Shown in pieces: positions 23,589 through 33,085 of a stretch of DNA of 37,455 bases. Location of the stretch: NCBI GenBank assembly GCA_020718275.1, contig DYSI01000016.1:1-37455 (forward strand). The letters run 5' to 3'. Every line of letters starts with the position of its first letter. The stretch's first letter is position 1. Made by a program: the position numbers and the translations under genes. The notes under the pieces were generated by a model. It ran no database searches. It had not been told where the DNA came from and saw only the letters and a program-made list of their open reading frames with translations. The DNA is from Draconibacterium orientale. Its GTDB lineage: Bacteria; Bacteroidota; Bacteroidia; Bacteroidales; UBA1556.

Positions 23589-26018
23589 CTAAACCATATT
23601 AATAATTGTTTTTCCGCTACCACCTAATTCGATGGCAGCATCCTTGAAAGATTTCACCTCAGGCATAGAAGAGAGATACTCGCGTATAATATGGCGCAAG
23701 ATTCCGTTTCCAGTTCCATGCAAAATCTCAAGGTCTTTATATGAAATCAAAATAGCTTCATCAATCCAAGCTTTAACTAAGCTAAGCGCTTCTTCAGCCC
23801 GCATACCGCGTATATCGATAGCTGGTTTGAAATTGATAGAACGTTGGTGAATATTGCTCAAAATGCTATTGTAGGCAGTTTGATTGTTGCGTGTTTTTTG
23901 ACGTATTGTTGCTTTTACTTTTTCAAGTTTATCATATACCACCGTGATTTTTAGGCTATCAAAACTAACGATTGCCTGATTACCTTTCACTTTCTCTAAT
24001 ATTCCTACTCCACTCTGGCCGATAATTCGCACTTGGTTACCCACTTGTGGCAAATCCGTTTCCACGCGAATTACATCGGTTTCCACTTTTTCTTTAGTAG
24101 TGATAATGCTCGGTTTAGCTGGTTTCAGAAGTAATTTCTTTTCTAATTCTGACTTGCTTGCTTCAATATCATCGCGTAGTTTTTTGACCTGGTCTTTTTC
24201 GGCCTGACTCTCTTTTATTTCGCGTACCGAACGTTCAATCAATTTATTAGCCCCTTGAAGAATTTCCTTAGCCTGCTGGCGGGCTTGTTGAATTATACTT
24301 TGCTTATCGGCTTGGATTTTTGAATTCATGGCCTCATAGCGATCCACTAACTCTTTGAGCGCGTTATCAGTAAATTCGAGTTCCTTTTGACGCTTATCGA
24401 GTTTTTCTTTTTCCAATTCTACCTCTTGAAGACGCTGATCGAGATTTATTTCTTTACGCCCAGATTTAAGACTTGCTCTTTGCAAAATTGTTTCATCCAA
24501 TCCAATTTTACGCGCAATTTCAAAAGCAAAAGAGCTGCCGGGCCTACCAATTTTCAAACGATACAATGGGCGTAATTCTTTAGTATCAAACAACATAGCG
24601 CCATTAACGATTCCATTTCGGTCGTTTGCCATGGCTTTAAGATTGCTATAATGCGTGGTAACCACACCATAAGCCCCTTTACGGTTCAAGTTTTCGAGCG
24701 CGGCTTCGGCAATGGCTCCACCGATAGCAGGTTCGGTACCGGTACCAAATTCATCGATTAGAAACAAGCTATCTGCTTGAGCATATTCAATGAAATTTTT
24801 GATATTCAACAAATGAGAACTATAGGTACTAAGGTCATTTTCAATAGATTGTTCATCACCAATATCAATAAAAATATCGCTGAACAAGCGCATTTCAGAA
24901 TTTTCGCGCATAGGAACGAGCAATCCGCACTGCCACATATATTGCAATAAACCCACGGTCTTCAGGCAGACAGACTTGCCACCGGCATTTGGACCAGAAA
25001 TGATTAAGATTCGCTTATCGGAATCCAAACTGATATCCAAAGGGACTAGTTTGCGATTTTTCTTTTGCAGTGATAAAAAGAGAAGCGGGTGACGTGCATC
25101 GCGCCAATTAAAATCAGCAGTTTGGTTGATGATAGGACTTACCGCCTCAATTTGCAGGGCTAATTTAGCTTTAGCACGAATGAAATCAATCAAACCAAGA
25201 TATCGATACGCCAATAATAAATTTGGAATTTCGGGTTGAATTTCTGCGGTAAACTGAGCTAAAATACGATTGATTTCTAAGCGTTCGTCGAGTTCTAATT
25301 CACGCAGTTCATTATTATTTTCGAATAGCTCAATTGGCTCAAGATAAACCAATTGGCCAGTTTTACTTTCGTCATGAACGAATCCCTTAATTTTACGTTT
25401 ATCAGCGGCCAAAACTGGAATCACTGCCCTTCCGTTACGGATGGTAATTTCTGCATCATCGCGAGTCCAGCCATTGGTTTTGGCAAGTTGCAAACTCTGA
25501 TGAATTTTATGGCGCATGGAAGCATTGAGTTTAATCATTCTACTTCTAATTTCAGCTAAAGCAGTGCTAGCGGTATCGCGAACGGCACCTTTTTCATTCA
25601 TAATCAGCTCCATCTTGTCCAAAATATTTGGGCTAAACAACACTAAAGTTCCTAGCTGAAAGAGACTAGAATATTTATCGCTGCGTGCGTCAATGTATTT
25701 TTTTACTTCCACTATCGCTTTGAGAGAGAGCATTAGGTCGAAAAAATCCTCCAGAGTGATAAGGCTTCCTTGCGTTTTGAGAAAAGATAAAACCTCCGAA
25801 AGATCGAAAAAATTACGTGCTGGAAATCCACTTTCCATCAAAAGCATTTGTCTAAATTCATTGGTTTGTTGTAAGCGCAATTGAAGTTCATCAAGGCTTA
25901 TCAGAAAGCTCATTTTATTGACAAAACGAACGCCACCATTACTTAAACATGAGTCGATAAGCATGGTACGAATGCTCGAAAAACCTATTTTTTCCTCGAA
26001 ATTTATGGGATAAATCAA
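23589..26018 (-). CDS. mutS2: Endonuclease MutS2
   Basis: 809 residues. MutS2 acts on branched DNA and stalled ribosomes in different bacteria. The Walker A is SGPNAGGKSV (341-350), with the Walker B region SLFLIDEFGTGTEPAIGGA later. A long coiled coil rich in Lys/Glu/Gln follows (about 520-640), then a KOW-like region and the C-terminal Smr domain: IDIRGMRAEEAL and ILHGTGNGILRHIIREYL. The mismatch-recognition domain is absent, as in the family. The start is TTG at 26018; family members begin with MIYPxNFE, which matches the residues directly after this codon. GHMP kinase ends 15 nt upstream. Confidence 0.95.
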   Translation of the reverse strand: MIYPINFEEKIGFSSIRTMLIDSCLSNGGVRFVNKMSFLISLDELQLRLQQTNEFRQMLLMESGFPARNFFDLSEVLSFLKTQGSLITLEDFFDLMLSLKAIVEVKKYIDARSDKYSSLFQLGTLVLFSPNILDKMELIMNEKGAVRDTASTALAEIRSRMIKLNASMRHKIHQSLQLAKTNGWTRDDAEITIRNGRAVIPVLAADKRKIKGFVHDESKTGQLVYLEPIELFENNNELRELELDERLEINRILAQFTAEIQPEIPNLLLAYRYLGLIDFIRAKAKLALQIEAVSPIINQTADFNWRDARHPLLFLSLQKKNRKLVPLDISLDSDKRILIISGPNAGGKSVCLKTVGLLQYMWQCGLLVPMRENSEMRLFSDIFIDIGDEQSIENDLSTYSSHLLNIKNFIEYAQADSLFLIDEFGTGTEPAIGGAIAEAALENLNRKGAYGVVTTHYSNLKAMANDRNGIVNGAMLFDTKELRPLYRLKIGRPGSSFAFEIARKIGLDETILQRASLKSGRKEINLDQRLQEVELEKEKLDKRQKELEFTDNALKELVDRYEAMNSKIQADKQSIIQQARQQAKEILQGANKLIERSVREIKESQAEKDQVKKLRDDIEASKSELEKKLLLKPAKPSIITTKEKVETDVIRVETDLPQVGNQVRIIGQSGVGILEKVKGNQAIVSFDSLKITVVYDKLEKVKATIRQKTRNNQTAYNSILSNIHQRSINFKPAIDIRGMRAEEALSLVKAWIDEAILISYKDLEILHGTGNGILRHIIREYLSSMPEVKSFKDAAIELGGSGKTIINMV

Positions 26019-26033
26019 AGTATAGCAGTTAAA

Positions 26034-27056
26034 TTAAAAGGACCAAGTTGTGAGCCCTACATTCGTAAATTCATATCTTTTGGCATCGCCACCAAATTTT
26101 TTGAGAGCCCGAACCACGCCATCGCGCGAATTACCAGGGCAATAGAAAAACATAAAGCCACCGCCACCAGCGCCAGATATTTTACCACCGGAAGCTCCAG
26201 CCTTAATCGCAGTATCGTAAATTTCGTCAATTAAAGGGTTTGTGATTCCATCGGCCATCCGTTTTTTAAAATGCCAGCCGAAATTGAGAATATCACCAAT
26301 CGTATCAATATTACCGCGAAGTAAAGTTTCTTTCATTTGATGCGCTTGTTCTTTGAGTTTGTGCATGGCATCAATAGTTTTTTCGTTCTTTCCGCTTACA
26401 TTTTGCGATTGAGCCTCAATAATTTTAGAACTCAAACGTGAGGTTTCGGTATAATACAAGACAAGATTATTAGCTAATTCATCCAGATATTTACTTCTGA
26501 TGCGGAGAGGATTAACGATTACTTTCTCATCGGCAAAGAATTCCATAAAGTTCACCCCGCCGAAAGTAGCCGCATATTGATCCTGCTTACCACCAGCCAT
26601 ATTTAGCTCAATTCTTTCGATTTGATAAGCAATTTTCGCTAAATCGTATTCCCCAAAAGGTAAATTGAGCCATTCGGCAAAGGCACCAAGAATAGCCACC
26701 ACCAAAGTGGAGGAAGTTCCCAAACCAGAGCCGGCAGGTGCGTCAACACGTGTTACCAATTCAAAAGAAAGGGCGCGGTGCGTATAGTTTTGTACGATAT
26801 GGTTATAAATGCCTTTGAGTAAATCCAAATTACCATCAATTGGTAATTGATCCACTGATGCAAATTCATAGCGTTCATTTTTATCTTGCGCATGCAAAAC
26901 GATCAAGCCATCATTGCGCTCCATAATGGTAGCATGGGCATACATATTAATAGTTGCATTCAAAATGGCACCACCAAAAAGGTCACAATAAGGAGCCACA
27001 TCGGTGCCTCCACCAGCTAATCCTAAGCGCAAAGGAGCTTTACTACGATAAATCAT
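26034..27056 (-). CDS. GHMP kinase, HddA-like sugar kinase
   Basis: 340 residues of a GHMP-family small-molecule kinase. RSKAPLRLGLAGGGTDVAPY is the N-terminal sugar motif, PAGSGLGTSSTLVVAIL (107-123) is the ATP loop, and GKISGAGGGGFMFFYCPG is motif 3. The overall pattern (LRLGLAGGGTD) is closest to D-glycero-alpha-D-manno-heptose 7-phosphate kinase and L-fucose kinase-like proteins, but no heptose or nucleotide-sugar genes lie next to it. It heads the operon with mutS2, the aminotransferase and folC; a -7 box lies 20 nt upstream. Confidence 0.85.
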   Translation of the reverse strand: MIYRSKAPLRLGLAGGGTDVAPYCDLFGGAILNATINMYAHATIMERNDGLIVLHAQDKNERYEFASVDQLPIDGNLDLLKGIYNHIVQNYTHRALSFELVTRVDAPAGSGLGTSSTLVVAILGAFAEWLNLPFGEYDLAKIAYQIERIELNMAGGKQDQYAATFGGVNFMEFFADEKVIVNPLRIRSKYLDELANNLVLYYTETSRLSSKIIEAQSQNVSGKNEKTIDAMHKLKEQAHQMKETLLRGNIDTIGDILNFGWHFKKRMADGITNPLIDEIYDTAIKAGASGGKISGAGGGGFMFFYCPGNSRDGVVRALKKFGGDAKRYEFTNVGLTTWSF

Positions 27057-27076
27057 AAAGATGAAATTTTAAACCT

Positions 27077-27084
27077 CAAAAGTA
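27077..27084 (-). promoter_or_regulatory. Bacteroidota -7 box (TACTTTTG on - strand)
   Basis: TACTTTTG read on the - strand matches TAnnTTTG and lies 20 nt before the GHMP kinase ATG. It would drive the kinase-mutS2-aminotransferase-folC run. Confidence 0.5.
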
Positions 27085-27153
27085 AAGTTTTTATACATGG
27101 GGATTTCATTCCAAAGCTGAAAAAATATAATCCAGCTCCTGCAAAAATTACTT

Positions 27154-28740
27154 TCAGTGTTTTACAAAAACCAAGTAAGTAGTGTTTTGAAAAATAGGCG
27201 TAAATCCATCAGATTGTAGCGCATTAATCATATCTACCTCCGACTTGTTAACTGCAAAAATAAGCTTCTGCAGCGGCAGTAAATGCCAATGCTGATTTTT
27301 CCAAACTTCGTCCCTTAGTCGCAATCGATCTGCTACAAAAGGAGTGTTGTAGGGATGAGGTAATAAAGTATAAACGGAAGTATAGGCTGTAGCCAAATAG
27401 TCTAAATCACTGCTAATCAGCAGATAATTTGAATCAAAATGTTGATTAATAAATTTAAGAACCGACTTTTGATCCGGTGTTTCGCGAACAGCCACATAGG
27501 CTAATCGAGTTGCATTATTATAGTATTGTGCAGGAAACCAAAGTAAATTATCCGAAATAAGCAGCAGAAAAAGTAAAATTTGAAGCCATTGGAATCGGAT
27601 ATCCATGGATTTTTTAAAAAAGGAAATAAGCCAAGGGGCGGTCATCAAAAAAAGTGGGATGTAAATATGGCCATGCGTAAAATGCAGCGGCTGAATCGGT
27701 TTAATAAATAAATCATGATTGGCTAAGAGCAGCGAAATAAGAAAATAAACCAATAAGAAACGGTGAAATGAATCTGCAAAAAATGTTTTAAAGCTTTGAG
27801 TATTGCGAATGGAATAAACAAATAAACTGGCTAGCAATCCATACGCTAATAATTGGCTTACCACGTCAAAACTCCAATTTAACGACCACTGTTTGATAAG
27901 AATAGCATGAGAATCGAAACTCGAAAGCCATCCTAAATTATAAAACGCAAATAAAGCTAAGGTAAAAACATTAAATACTAATGCCTTGATCAGATTGTTT
28001 TGATGCTCTTTTATCACAACGACTTCGATAAGCTGATAGGCAATCAAAATCAACAGAAACTGAATTCCATAAAATGGATGCGAAAAAGCGATTACAAATA
28101 GTAAGATGGAAGACAATAGATGCTTTTTACGCAATACCGCAAAAAGGATAGCCATACTGATTAAATGATAGTATGCTTCAAGCGGATAAATAAAATTACG
28201 ACCGAAATTGAGCATCCAAAAGCCTCCACCTGGATCAAAGCGGAAAGTCTCGAATATGGCTTGATAAAAATCGCCTTTCTCCACGACCGAAAAAGCATAA
28301 CCAGCCACCAAAAGTAATCCGCCTCCAAAGATAAAAAGAATGAAAGTAAGCTTATGTGCCATGGAATTCCAGCCCAAATAAGTTTTATAAAAACGAAGAC
28401 TTATCCATAAAGCAAAAAAAGTTGAGAGCATGCCAAAGGCCACAAACAACAGTCCCACATCAGCTTGAGTAATCTTCCAGAGAACTGCTAACAGCAGCGT
28501 TTGAAATTGAAAATAGATCCTTGTCCCTTGATTATCAAGTTGAAAAGGATTAGAATAAAACAAACTAAATCCCTCATTATCATAATATTGGCGAGCATTG
28601 GACATATACGAAAGTAAGTCGCCATGGATAAAACCAGTACCAATATTTGAGCCTATCGGTAAAAAATGGAAAAAGTAATACAAGAAGATGGGAATCATCA
28701 GTATCAAAATCCAAGCAAGTTCATGCGCACTTTTTTTCAC
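27154..28740 (-). CDS. Polytopic membrane protein, possible GT-C-type glycosyltransferase
   Basis: 528 residues with roughly ten or more hydrophobic segments, beginning with LAWILILMIPIFLYYFFHFL. The first extracytoplasmic loop holds an Asp in FIHGDLLSYMSNARQYYD, a place where GT-C enzymes carry a metal-binding Asp. A short soluble C-terminal part (about residues 405-528) follows the membrane region. This layout fits GT-C-type glycosyltransferases, but no specific family motif is certain. Its neighbour is a T9SS cargo gene, but I see no functional link. Confidence 0.6.
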   Translation of the reverse strand: MKKSAHELAWILILMIPIFLYYFFHFLPIGSNIGTGFIHGDLLSYMSNARQYYDNEGFSLFYSNPFQLDNQGTRIYFQFQTLLLAVLWKITQADVGLLFVAFGMLSTFFALWISLRFYKTYLGWNSMAHKLTFILFIFGGGLLLVAGYAFSVVEKGDFYQAIFETFRFDPGGGFWMLNFGRNFIYPLEAYYHLISMAILFAVLRKKHLLSSILLFVIAFSHPFYGIQFLLILIAYQLIEVVVIKEHQNNLIKALVFNVFTLALFAFYNLGWLSSFDSHAILIKQWSLNWSFDVVSQLLAYGLLASLFVYSIRNTQSFKTFFADSFHRFLLVYFLISLLLANHDLFIKPIQPLHFTHGHIYIPLFLMTAPWLISFFKKSMDIRFQWLQILLFLLLISDNLLWFPAQYYNNATRLAYVAVRETPDQKSVLKFINQHFDSNYLLISSDLDYLATAYTSVYTLLPHPYNTPFVADRLRLRDEVWKNQHWHLLPLQKLIFAVNKSEVDMINALQSDGFTPIFQNTTYLVFVKH

Positions 28741-28761
28741 AAGCTCCTAGTAATCTATTAG

Positions 28762-28796
28762 CATTCGATTTGTAAAAATAGTAAAACTATCGAATG
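28762..28796. repeat. Inverted repeat between the cargo and membrane-protein genes
   Basis: CATTCGAT at 28762-28769 and ATCGAATG at 28789-28796 are perfect inverted copies. On the - strand the loop also contains ATAGT/ACTAT. It lies just after the cargo gene stop and before the membrane-protein start, so it could be a weak terminator or processing hairpin. Confidence 0.35.
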
Positions 28797-28802
28797 TGTT
28801 AT

Positions 28803-29573
28803 CTACCAAAGGAGAAGTTTACGAACTGCAATTTGTCCTTCACTTTTGAAAACCAACAAGTAAATCCCTGCAGCATGTTTTGATAAATCGATTGGAATTA
28901 ATGCGTTCATTGCTTGATTAGCAACAAATTGCGATTCTATAATTCGTCCACTATAATCTAGAATTTGAAGATTTCCGCTTTGAAGCATCGATGAATTAAA
29001 ACGAATGTTGAAATTGCCGTGACTTGGATTTGGAAAAATTTCAATGGCATTACTTGCTTCATCAAACGATTCGAACCCTACGCCTAGTGGATCAAAGACG
29101 AAATTCATATCGATAAAATTAGTTTGATTTGCAGGGCTAATGGTGCTAACACTACTTGATTTCGTAAATGCTTGACTAAAAATTGGACCTTGAGCATGTT
29201 GGTCGGTAAACTCCACCACTATTTTATAATTGCCATCGGGAGCCCAATTGCCCGTCAAATCTTTACAATTCCATTGCACAGTATGCGATTGATGCGAAGT
29301 TAAAGTAGTTCCTGTGATCGCATCTACAACATTATTACTTGATTTTGCAAGCCATGTATAAAGGTACGCTTTGCGAGCCGCTGCGCGTAGAAACAGGGTT
29401 TTTACAAAGGTTCCGTCCTCCTTTTCAATCCAAACAGCCAACACATGTCGAGGAGAAAAACTACCTCCAGGAGTTACAGTTTTAAAAGTAAAAGTGGCTG
29501 TTTGCGCGTCAACAGTTTGTATTCCAGTCATTAACATAAAGCTAACTAGAAGACTGTAAAGGATTTTTTTCAT
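28803..29573 (-). CDS. T9SS type A sorting-domain protein with DUF2271-like domain
   Basis: 256 residues. A signal peptide (MKKILYSLLVSFMLMTGIQTV, cleaved near ADAQ) leads to a DUF2271-like domain at about 24-155 (HVLAVWIEKEDGTFVKTLFLRA, WNCKDLTGNWAPDGNYKIVVEF, seen in pieces). The last ~80 residues are a T9SS type A C-terminal domain: IEIFPNPSHGNFNIRF, then LQILDYSGRIIES, ending AAGIYLLVFKSEGQIAVRKLLLW. It should be exported to the cell surface or medium by the type IX system. Function of the DUF domain unknown. The 269 bp upstream, up to carB, shows no gene or clear promoter. Confidence 0.82.
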   Translation of the reverse strand: MKKILYSLLVSFMLMTGIQTVDAQTATFTFKTVTPGGSFSPRHVLAVWIEKEDGTFVKTLFLRAAARKAYLYTWLAKSSNNVVDAITGTTLTSHQSHTVQWNCKDLTGNWAPDGNYKIVVEFTDQHAQGPIFSQAFTKSSSVSTISPANQTNFIDMNFVFDPLGVGFESFDEASNAIEIFPNPSHGNFNIRFNSSMLQSGNLQILDYSGRIIESQFVANQAMNALIPIDLSKHAAGIYLLVFKSEGQIAVRKLLLW

Positions 29574-29842
29574 TTTTATATTTTTATAAGATTACTATTA
29601 AAGGTCAAATTTTTCTGATTTGGGTGCATTAATTACAAAAGAACGAGTGGCTATAATTTGCCTTGGGTATCGAAAATATCTGAGGGCAGCATTTTAAATT
29701 TTCTACACAAAGGTATTAGAAAAGACTTAGAAAATTGCTTGACACTATCAATAAACTAATTCTTATCATACTAAACAAATTGTCAAGGTGCGGCATCGGC
29801 ATCAGCAAAAAGAGACCAAACAAGAGCAACGCCACTTCCCTA

Positions 29843-32800
29843 TTATGATTTGGTTGGAAAATCCAAATATTCATCCCAACTAGCAATTTCCAAATCAGCC
29901 ACTTCCACTTGGCAAAAAGCAGTAATAAAGGCACTAGCAAGTCGTGCGTTAGTGATAATTGGAATATTCAAATCCACCGCAGTACGTCTAATGGTATAGT
30001 CATTATTCAATTCGCCTTCGCTAAGGTTTTTAGGAATATTCACCACAAAATCAATGCGTTTATCATGCATCAGATCAATGGCATTAGGTTTACGTTTGTC
30101 GTCGGGCCAATGAACCACAATAGTTTCCAAGCCGTGAGAAGCAAGAAAGTCAGCCGTACCTTGGGTTGCATACAAATTTAACCCTCTGATTTGCATTAAT
30201 TTAGCTGCTGCCAATAATTCTACTTTAGAACGAATATCGCCGCTTGAGATGAGAACTCCTTTTTTCGGAACGCGATAACCCACCGAAAGCATCGCTTTCA
30301 AAATAGTATCATAATAATTATTTCCGATACAGCCCACTTCACCAGTTGAAGCCATATCCACGCCTAGAACAGGGTCCGCTTTGGTGAGGCGTGAGAAGGA
30401 AAACTGCGAGGCTTTTATACCAATATGATCGATATCAAAAAGCGTTTTAGCGGGTTTTTCAACCTTAAGTCCTAGCATAATCTGCGTCGCCATTTTGATA
30501 AAATTCTGATTTAACACTTTGGAAACGAAGGGGAAACTACGGGAAGCGCGCAAATTACATTCTATAACTTTCACAAAGTTATCGCGCGCCAAAAATTGGA
30601 TATTGAAAGGTCCTGTGATATCCAGCTCTTTGGCAATCTGTTTCGATATTCGCTTTATCCGTCGGATGGTTTCAAAATAAACCTTTTGAGGCGGGAAAAC
30701 GAGCGTAGCATCTCCAGAATGCACGCCAGCAAATTCGATATGTTCGGAGATAGCATAAGCGATTATTTCACCATGATCAGCTACGGCATCATATTCAATC
30801 TCTTTAGCTTGCTGGATAAACTCGCTCACCACCACAGGATGTTTTTTGCTAACATTAGCCGCCAGTTGCAAAAAATATTTCAATTCATTATCGTTAGAAA
30901 CCACATTCATGGCTGCACCACTGAGCACATACGAAGGCCGAATCAGCAGTGGAAAACCAACCTCTTTAGCAAAAAGCTGAATGTCATCCATACTGCTAAG
31001 TTCTTTCCAAAGTGGCTGATTGATTCCCAATTTATCAAGCATAGAAGAAAATTTATGGCGATCCTCTGCCCTATCAATCGAAAGCGGTGAAGTTCCCAAA
31101 ATTGGCACCTTTTGATGTTGTAATCGCAAGGCTAAATTATTTGGAATTTGACCCCCAACCGAAACAATTACTCCTTTAGGAAGCTCATAATCAATAATAT
31201 CTAATACTCGCTCGAGCGATAGTTCCTCAAAATACAAGCGGTCGCTCATATCATAATCCGTACTAACTGTTTCGGGATTATAATTGATCATCACCGAGCG
31301 ATATCCCTCTTCTTTTACCGTGGACAATGCATTTACACTTCCCCAGTCGAACTCCACACTGCTACCAATTCGATAAGCACCTGAACCCAGAACAATAATG
31401 GACTTTTGGTCTTGTTCAAACTGCAAATCATGTTCGCTGCCATGATAAGTCAAATACAGATAATTGGTCAGTGCAGGATATTCTGCAGCCAGTGTATCAA
31501 TCTGTTTTACATAAGGTTGAATACCGCGAGCGATTCTAAATTGCCGTACTTTGAGGAGATCTTGGTCGATATTTTCATCAGAACTTTTGAGGACGGTACG
31601 AGCGATTTGAAAATCAGAAAAGCCATGTTTTTTAGCCTTTAATAAGAACTGAGGGTCGAGATCTTGCAAACGATTAAAGCTAGAAAGCTTTATTTCAAAA
31701 TCGATAATATTTTTCAATTTACTCAAAAACCAGCGATCAATTCCGGTGAGTAAAACAATACGCTCGACGGAATAGCCATTTTTAAGGGCATGGGCAATGG
31801 CAAAAATCCTCATATCTGTTGGACGAGAAAGTTCGCTATCCAAATCCTCAATATGACTTTCTTTATTAGCGGTAAAGCCATGCATTCCTTGACCAATCAT
31901 ACGTAATCCCTTCTGAATCACCTCTTCGAAACTCCTACCGATAGCCATAATTTCGCCAACACTCTTCATGGACGAGCCCAGCTCCTTATTCACACCATGA
32001 AACTTGCTCAAATCCCAGCGAGGGATTTTACAGGTAATGTAGTCGAGTGCAGGTTCAAAGAAGGCCGAGGTAGTTTTGGTAACCGAATTTTTGAGCTGAT
32101 GTAAACCATATCCCAAACCGAGTTTTGCAGCTACAAAAGCCAAAGGATAGCCGGTTGCTTTTGAGGCCAACGCACTAGAGCGCGACAAGCGTGCATTCAC
32201 TTCAATCACGCGATAATCCTCACTTTTGGGATCCAAGGCAAACTGCACATTGCATTCTCCAACCACACCAACTCTCCTAATTATTTTAATAGAAATTTCG
32301 CGCAGCTTATGGTATTCGGTATTGCTAAGGGTTTGTGAAGGAGCCACAACAATACTTTCGCCGGTATGGATGCCTAGCGGATCAAAGTTCTCCATATTAC
32401 AAACGGTAATACAATTATCAAAACGATCGCGTACGACCTCATATTCAACTTCTTTCCATCCTTTCAGCGATTTTTCAATTAAGATTTGAGGGCTATAAGC
32501 AAAAGCTTGTTCAGCCAAAATGCGCAAATCATCATCCTGATAACAGAATCCACTTCCTTGACCACCAAGGGTAAAAGCTGCGCGAGTGATAATGGGATAT
32601 CCAATTTGGGCGGCAGCCGCTAAAGCTTCTTCTACTGTTTCTGCAGAAATACTTTCGGGTGTTTTCACTTGGATACTTTTCAGTAAGTCCGCAAACAATT
32701 GACGGTCTTCGGTAATTTGAATTGCCTCGATAGGCGTTCCAAGCACGCGAACGTTATTTTGCTTGAGAATCCCTTTTTGGAATAAATCGATTCCACAATT

Positions 32801-33085
32801 GAGCGCGGTTTGACCACCAAAAGAAAGATAAATACTATCAGGTTTTTCCTTTTCTATAATTTTGGTAACAAATTCAGTGGTAATTGGCAAGAAATAAATC
32901 TTATCAGCAATCCCTTCCGAAGTTTGCACAGTAGCAATATTAGGATTTACTAAAATGGTATAAATTCCTTCTTCTCTAAGCGCCTTCAATGCTTGTGAAC
33001 CGCTATAATCAAATTCACCAGCCTCACCTATTTTTAGAGCCCCAGACCCTAATATCAGCACTTTATTGGGTTTTGTATTCATCAT
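29843..33085 (-). CDS. carB: Carbamoyl-phosphate synthase large subunit
   Basis: 1080 residues (E. coli CarB 1073). CarB makes carbamoyl phosphate from bicarbonate, ammonia and two ATP, for pyrimidine and arginine synthesis. Both ATP-grasp halves are visible: KVLILGSGALKIGEAGEFDY at the N-terminus and SIIVLGSGAYRIGSSVEFDW near residue 565, each followed by the typical nucleotide-binding segments. The C-terminal MGS-like regulatory domain (~935-1080; GVLISSGDIRSKVELLAAAK) is where UMP and ornithine act in E. coli. Its ATG follows the carA stop directly (stop ends at 33086), so the two are coupled. Confidence 0.97.
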   Translation of the reverse strand: MMNTKPNKVLILGSGALKIGEAGEFDYSGSQALKALREEGIYTILVNPNIATVQTSEGIADKIYFLPITTEFVTKIIEKEKPDSIYLSFGGQTALNCGIDLFQKGILKQNNVRVLGTPIEAIQITEDRQLFADLLKSIQVKTPESISAETVEEALAAAAQIGYPIITRAAFTLGGQGSGFCYQDDDLRILAEQAFAYSPQILIEKSLKGWKEVEYEVVRDRFDNCITVCNMENFDPLGIHTGESIVVAPSQTLSNTEYHKLREISIKIIRRVGVVGECNVQFALDPKSEDYRVIEVNARLSRSSALASKATGYPLAFVAAKLGLGYGLHQLKNSVTKTTSAFFEPALDYITCKIPRWDLSKFHGVNKELGSSMKSVGEIMAIGRSFEEVIQKGLRMIGQGMHGFTANKESHIEDLDSELSRPTDMRIFAIAHALKNGYSVERIVLLTGIDRWFLSKLKNIIDFEIKLSSFNRLQDLDPQFLLKAKKHGFSDFQIARTVLKSSDENIDQDLLKVRQFRIARGIQPYVKQIDTLAAEYPALTNYLYLTYHGSEHDLQFEQDQKSIIVLGSGAYRIGSSVEFDWGSVNALSTVKEEGYRSVMINYNPETVSTDYDMSDRLYFEELSLERVLDIIDYELPKGVIVSVGGQIPNNLALRLQHQKVPILGTSPLSIDRAEDRHKFSSMLDKLGINQPLWKELSSMDDIQLFAKEVGFPLLIRPSYVLSGAAMNVVSNDNELKYFLQLAANVSKKHPVVVSEFIQQAKEIEYDAVADHGEIIAYAISEHIEFAGVHSGDATLVFPPQKVYFETIRRIKRISKQIAKELDITGPFNIQFLARDNFVKVIECNLRASRSFPFVSKVLNQNFIKMATQIMLGLKVEKPAKTLFDIDHIGIKASQFSFSRLTKADPVLGVDMASTGEVGCIGNNYYDTILKAMLSVGYRVPKKGVLISSGDIRSKVELLAAAKLMQIRGLNLYATQGTADFLASHGLETIVVHWPDDKRKPNAIDLMHDKRIDFVVNIPKNLSEGELNNDYTIRRTAVDLNIPIITNARLASAFITAFCQVEVADLEIASWDEYLDFPTKS

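Noticed and set aside
29574-29842. Hidden gene or terminator in the 269-bp gap downstream of carB
   Set aside because: Only a 7-bp inverted repeat (CTTGACA/TGTCAAG at 29738 and 29781) with a 36-nt loop and no T-run; the small ORFs there are shadows or extend into carB.
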